Both the position numbers and the translations under genes were made by a program. From Mesorhizobium sp. 131-2-1 (GTDB lineage: Bacteria > Pseudomonadota > Alphaproteobacteria > Rhizobiales > Rhizobiaceae): DNA of 64,000 bases. Positions 60,803-64,000 of this stretch are shown in pieces; the stretch's first letter is position 1, and each line of letters begins with the position of its first letter. Location of the stretch: positions 1,116,001 through 1,180,000 of the forward strand of contig NZ_AP023247.1 in assembly GCF_016756535.1 (NCBI RefSeq), read 5' to 3'. The notes under the pieces are model-generated. The model had not been told where the DNA came from. It made no database searches and saw only the letters and a program-made list of their open reading frames with translations.

Positions 60803-61660
60803 CTATTGCCTGGTCACGGACGGTTCCTGGCTCGGCGCTTCCGGCGGTGGCGCCGGGACCGAAATGCCTTCGGCGTCGAAGGCCTGCTTGGCGCGTTTGG
60901 TGAGATCGATCTGGGTGGCGAAGAAATCGGCGGCCGAGGTCCAGTAGCGCAGGCTGATGGCGACGCCGCTGTCGCCGACGGTGGAGACGAAGGCAATCGG
61001 CGCCGGCTCGCGTCTGGCGCGCCGTTCGGTGGCGGCGACGCCGAGCATCACCTTCTGCGCCAGGTCGATGTCGTTCCACGAGCCGATGGTCAGCGTGATG
61101 TCGCCGCGGCGCACACCGTTGCGCGTATAGTTGCGCACCGGCTGGTTCCACAATGTCGAATTGGGCGCCAGCACATAGACGCCGTCGACCGTCCGCAACC
61201 TGGTCGCGAACAGGCCGATCTCCTCGACCGTTCCGGAGATGGGGCCGACCTCGACATATTCGCCGATGCGGAAGGGTCTTAGCGCAAGCAGCATGATGCC
61301 GGCGGCGATGTTCTGCAGCGTGCCCTGCAGCGCCAGCCCGATGGCGAGGCCGATGGCGCCGATGGCGGCGATGATCGAGGCCGTCTGCACGCCGAACTGG
61401 CCGAGCACCATGATGACGACGAGGATCAGGATGGCGTAGCGGACGATCTTCGAGAAGAAGTGGCGCAGCGTCGCGTCGAAGCCGTGGATATGGCCGAGCC
61501 CGGCGAAGATGGAGCGCTCGGCAAGGCCGGCGACGACATAGCCGACGACCAGCAATATGACGGCGCCTATGGCGGAAAAGGAATAGGAGACGATCAGGCT
61601 GCTGAGCTGCGCAAGGCCAGCCTGCACGGTGAGGAGGGTGTCCTGGGGATCGATCGGCAT
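60803..61660 (-). CDS. mechanosensitive channel MscS family
   Basis: 285 residues, standard small MscS. Three membrane helices (about 22-45, 64-85 and 90-125), the pore helix with AAIGAIGLAIGLALQGTLQN and the beta domain with FRIGEYVEVGPISGTVEEIG. It opens under membrane tension to release solutes. The C-terminus is short and Pro-rich (PAPPPEAPSQEPS). ATG 61660. Leftward, divergent from rsfS. Confidence 0.92.
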   Translation of the reverse strand: MPIDPQDTLLTVQAGLAQLSSLIVSYSFSAIGAVILLVVGYVVAGLAERSIFAGLGHIHGFDATLRHFFSKIVRYAILILVVIMVLGQFGVQTASIIAAIGAIGLAIGLALQGTLQNIAAGIMLLALRPFRIGEYVEVGPISGTVEEIGLFATRLRTVDGVYVLAPNSTLWNQPVRNYTRNGVRRGDITLTIGSWNDIDLAQKVMLGVAATERRARREPAPIAFVSTVGDSGVAISLRYWTSAADFFATQIDLTKRAKQAFDAEGISVPAPPPEAPSQEPSVTRQ

Positions 61661-61872
61661 GGTGGGAAATCCGGTTGGTGGGCGAGCCGATAACCCATGC
61701 GGACGCCATGGGTTCCCGACTTTTTTCCCGGCCAGCGGAACCAATCGGAGGAGGTCGCGTTTGCGGCGGCGCGGGTCGCCGTCTTGAAACTGCAACGGAA
61801 CTCTGCCTATCTAAGTGGTGTCACCCTGATTTGGTGGGTGATTTGGTTGTTCTTGCTGCGAAAGGAAAGACA

Positions 61873-62283
61873 CTGAGAACAGCACTGCGGAAGAAGGCCG
61901 ACATCGTGCCTTCGCCGGCCGGGATCAGCGGAAACGACGCCGTGTCTCGCGCCATCAAGACAGTCCTTGCCAGTCTGGAAGACTCCAAGGCCGAAAACAT
62001 CGTCTCAATCGACATTCAGGGGAAATCGAGCCTCGGCGACTACATGGTCGTCGCCTCGGGCCGATCGCACCGTCATGTCTCGGCTGTCGCCGATCACCTC
62101 CTCAAGGCGCTGAAAGATGCCGGCCTCGGCATGGCGCGCGTCGAGGGGCTGGCCGGCGCCGACTGGGTCCTGATCGATTCGGGCGACATCATCGTCCATG
62201 TCTTCCGTCCCGAAGTCCGCGAATTCTACAATCTCGAAAAGATGTGGCAGGCGCCGGACCTCGAGGAAGAGACCCTTCACTGA
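61873..62283 (+). CDS. rsfS: ribosomal silencing factor RsfS
   Basis: 136 residues as drawn. The DUF143/RsfS core is complete: SLEDSKAENIVSIDIQGKSS, DYMVVASGRSHRHV, GADWVLIDSGDIIVHVF and EFYNLEKMW. It binds L14 and blocks subunit joining in poor conditions. The start is unclear: no ATG or good GTG/TTG lies at the expected place; CTG 61873 with AGGAAAG 5 nt before it fits best, GTG 61906 and TTG 61843 are alternatives. The nearest upstream in-frame ATG would add ~55 poorly conserved codons. Confidence 0.88.
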   Translation: MRTALRKKADIVPSPAGISGNDAVSRAIKTVLASLEDSKAENIVSIDIQGKSSLGDYMVVASGRSHRHVSAVADHLLKALKDAGLGMARVEGLAGADWVLIDSGDIIVHVFRPEVREFYNLEKMWQAPDLEEETLH

Positions 62284-62351
62284 GCCGTATCTGCTTGGTG
62301 CGTGTCCCCAAATCCCTCGGTGACATGCATTAGCGGCTCTTCGAGGCAAGG

Positions 62352-62834
62352 ATGAAGATCACCGTTCATGCCGTGGGCCGGATGAAAGCCGGCCCCGAGA
62401 GAGAACTCGCCGACCGCTATTTCGAGCGCTTCGCCAAGAGCGGCCCGGCGGTGGGGCTGGAATATGCCGGCCTTGTCGAGATTGCCGAAGGCCGCGCCCA
62501 GACCGCCAATGAGCGCCGGCGCGAGGAAGGCCAGAAGCTGCAGACGATGCTGCAGCAAGGCACGGCGCTGGTCCTGCTCGACGAGCGCGGCAAGAACTTC
62601 TCCTCCGAGGATTTCGCCGGCCGCCTCGGCCTGCTGCGTGACGGCGGCCGCAAGGCGCTGGTGATCGCCATCGGCGGCGCCGACGGCCACGACCAATCGC
62701 TGCGCGACCAGGCCGATCTGGTGCTGTCGTTCGGCGCGCTGACATGGCCGCATCAGCTGGTGCGGGTGATGCTGGGCGAACAGCTTTATCGCGCGGCCAC
62801 CATCCTTTCCGGGCACCCCTACCATCGTTCATAA
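62352..62834 (+). CDS. rlmH: 23S rRNA pseudouridine1915 N3-methyltransferase RlmH
   Basis: 160 residues of the SPOUT fold. The knotted AdoMet site is LVIAIGGADGHDQSLRDQAD, preceded by LVLLDERGKNFSSEDFA, and the end MLGEQLYRA ... HPYHR is diagnostic. It methylates pseudouridine 1915 in 23S rRNA helix 69. Follows rsfS by 68 bp, the usual nadD-rsfS-rlmH order apart from the inserted genes. Confidence 0.96.
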   Translation: MKITVHAVGRMKAGPERELADRYFERFAKSGPAVGLEYAGLVEIAEGRAQTANERRREEGQKLQTMLQQGTALVLLDERGKNFSSEDFAGRLGLLRDGGRKALVIAIGGADGHDQSLRDQADLVLSFGALTWPHQLVRVMLGEQLYRAATILSGHPYHRS

Positions 62835-62956
62835 GGCGAAAGCTGTGGATCGGCGCGGGCCGCCCGGATTTTCGCCCCAATGAAGGGCAAGGCTGCTTGC
62901 GTCGCCGAACATGGTTGATGGTTCGTTAACGAAGCCGCAGATAGAGTCGACGCCTG

Positions 62957-64000
62957 ATGTCTGAAGGCTGGAAATCGAAAACGAGCTCCTGGCGCGCGCG
63001 CTGTGGTTTGACCGCGGCCGCGATCGTGCTGTCACTGGGCCCGGTGATGGCCGAGAACACGCTCGACCTAGCGCCCGATCCCGACCAGAGCCGGGCCGAA
63101 TATGAGCAGGTCTCGAAGGAGATCACCCTGTCTTCCGAGCGGCTGGCCAAGCTTGCCGCCGACATAGCGGCGGTCAAGAAGGATCATGCCTCGATCACCG
63201 CGGCGCTGATCCAGTCGGCGATGACGGAGCAGAAGCTCGGCCAGGACATCGAGGACATCGGCGCCAAGCTGGAAGGGCTGAAGGGGGAACAGCAGAAGAT
63301 CCGCGCCTCGCTGGCGGCGCGGCGCGACGTGCTGGCCGAGGTGCTGGGAGCGTTGCAGCGCATGGGGCTCAATCCGCCTCCAGCGATCCTGGTCAAGCCG
63401 GAGGACGCGCTGTCGTCGGTGCGCAGCGCCATCCTGCTCGGCGCGGTGGTGCCGGAATTGCGCCAGCAGACCGAGGTGCTGCTTGCCGATCTCAAGGAGC
63501 AGACGCGGGTGACGGCCTCGATCGAGGCTGAGCGGGCACGGCTGACCACGGCTGTCGGCGAACAGACGGCCGAAAAGAAGCGGCTGACCATGCTGCTCGA
63601 GGCGAAGCAGAAGCTGCAGGCCGAGACCGAGACCGAGATCGCCGCCGAGAAACAGCGCTCGCAGGCACTGGCCGCCAAGGCGGGCAGCCTGAAGGAACTT
63701 ATCGCCTCGCTGGAAGCCGACAAGACGCGCAAGGCGGCGGACCAGGCCAAGGCGGCCGAGCAAAAATCGGCCGATGCCGACCAGGCGGCGCCGAACGCGG
63801 CGCCGGCCTCGACGGAACTCGCTTCGCTGCCGGTGCCGGAAGGCAACCAGCTCACGGCCGCGGCGCCGTTCTCGGCGCTGCAGGGGCAGATCGCGCTGCC
63901 GGTCACCGGCAAGATCAAACGGCGCTTCGGCGCCGACGACGGTAACGGCGCGGTGATGCAGGGCGACATGGTTGCGACACAATCGGGAGCCATCGTCACC
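62957..64000 (+). CDS. murein hydrolase activator EnvC-like (3' partial)
   Basis: 348 residues are visible, then the window ends. A signal peptide (about 1-35, with LTAAAIVLSLGPVMA) is followed by long coiled coil rich in Glu/Lys/Gln (about 45-280: DIEDIGAKLEGLKGEQQKI, EKKRLTMLLEAKQKLQAETE) and the beginning of a LytM/M23 domain (LQGQIALPVTGKIKRRFG). Layout matches EnvC, which activates amidases at the septum and usually lacks zinc ligands; that cannot be checked here. It follows rlmH, the common order in rhizobia. Confidence 0.88.
   Translation, partial: MSEGWKSKTSSWRARCGLTAAAIVLSLGPVMAENTLDLAPDPDQSRAEYEQVSKEITLSSERLAKLAADIAAVKKDHASITAALIQSAMTEQKLGQDIEDIGAKLEGLKGEQQKIRASLAARRDVLAEVLGALQRMGLNPPPAILVKPEDALSSVRSAILLGAVVPELRQQTEVLLADLKEQTRVTASIEAERARLTTAVGEQTAEKKRLTMLLEAKQKLQAETETEIAAEKQRSQALAAKAGSLKELIASLEADKTRKAADQAKAAEQKSADADQAAPNAAPASTELASLPVPEGNQLTAAAPFSALQGQIALPVTGKIKRRFGADDGNGAVMQGDMVATQSGAIVT

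Overview
The window is high-GC DNA from an alphaproteobacterium of the order Hyphomicrobiales (Rhizobiales), most likely Mesorhizobium or a close relative. The pointers are an F1-only ATP synthase operon (atpHAGDC without the Fo genes), a beta subunit with an Ala/Lys/Pro-rich N-terminal extension, ribosomal protein L21 with an extra C-terminal helix-hairpin-helix domain, a Usg-family protein, an SDHAF4-type protein, the rplU-rpmA ... obgE-proB-proA-nadD ... rsfS-rlmH-envC order, and several families of intergenic palindromic mosaic repeats. The genus is an inference from family resemblance; no search was run.

Layout. 0-9.6 kb: end of an MFS permease gene, then a leftward run htpX-rsmB-heparinase-purH, an SDHAF4-like gene, a HAD phosphatase and a transglutaminase-like gene. 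9.9-15 kb: a TadE/TadG-like von Willebrand protein, a tiny reading frame with an exceptionally strong ribosome-binding site, a MOSC protein coupled to acetyl-CoA synthetase, and usg. 15-20.4 kb: two aldo/keto reductases, an MFS exporter with a divergent LysR regulator, and a YggS-type PLP protein. 20.5-28 kb: leuS-lptE, transaldolase, priA, an aspartate/glutamate racemase and a small membrane protein. 28.3-34.6 kb: atpHAGDC and a signal peptidase I. 34.6-37.3 kb: a hexuronate catabolism locus (UxuB-type reductase, kduD) whose uronate isomerase gene uxaC is reduced to a frameshifted, internally deleted remnant. 37.4-46.1 kb: a family 9 glycosyltransferase, a fusion of a glycosidase-like propeller with a sulfotransferase, a RecQ helicase, a caspase-like protein and a histidine ammonia-lyase homologue without the residues that make the MIO cofactor.

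46.2-50.9 kb is accessory: short secreted or membrane proteins, nearly all leftward, a DNA ligase D fragment, duplicated 30-bp leaders, a pentapeptide-repeat protein and, at its right edge, tRNA-Ser(CGA) whose 3' end faces this region. This suggests an old island remnant, though no second attachment-site copy is visible. 51.2-64 kb returns to the core: rplU-rpmA, a GNAT acetyltransferase, an EEP-fold hydrolase, obgE-proB-proA-nadD, then an inserted DXD glycosyltransferase, MFS and MscS trio, then rsfS-rlmH and the start of an EnvC-type murein hydrolase activator cut by the window end.

The most notable items are the MIO-less ammonia-lyase homologue, the propeller-sulfotransferase fusion, the decayed uronate operon, the 23-codon reading frame with a 15-nt Shine-Dalgarno match, and the nested repeat elements. 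No CRISPR array, complete transposase gene, phage structural gene or recognisable antiphage system was seen.
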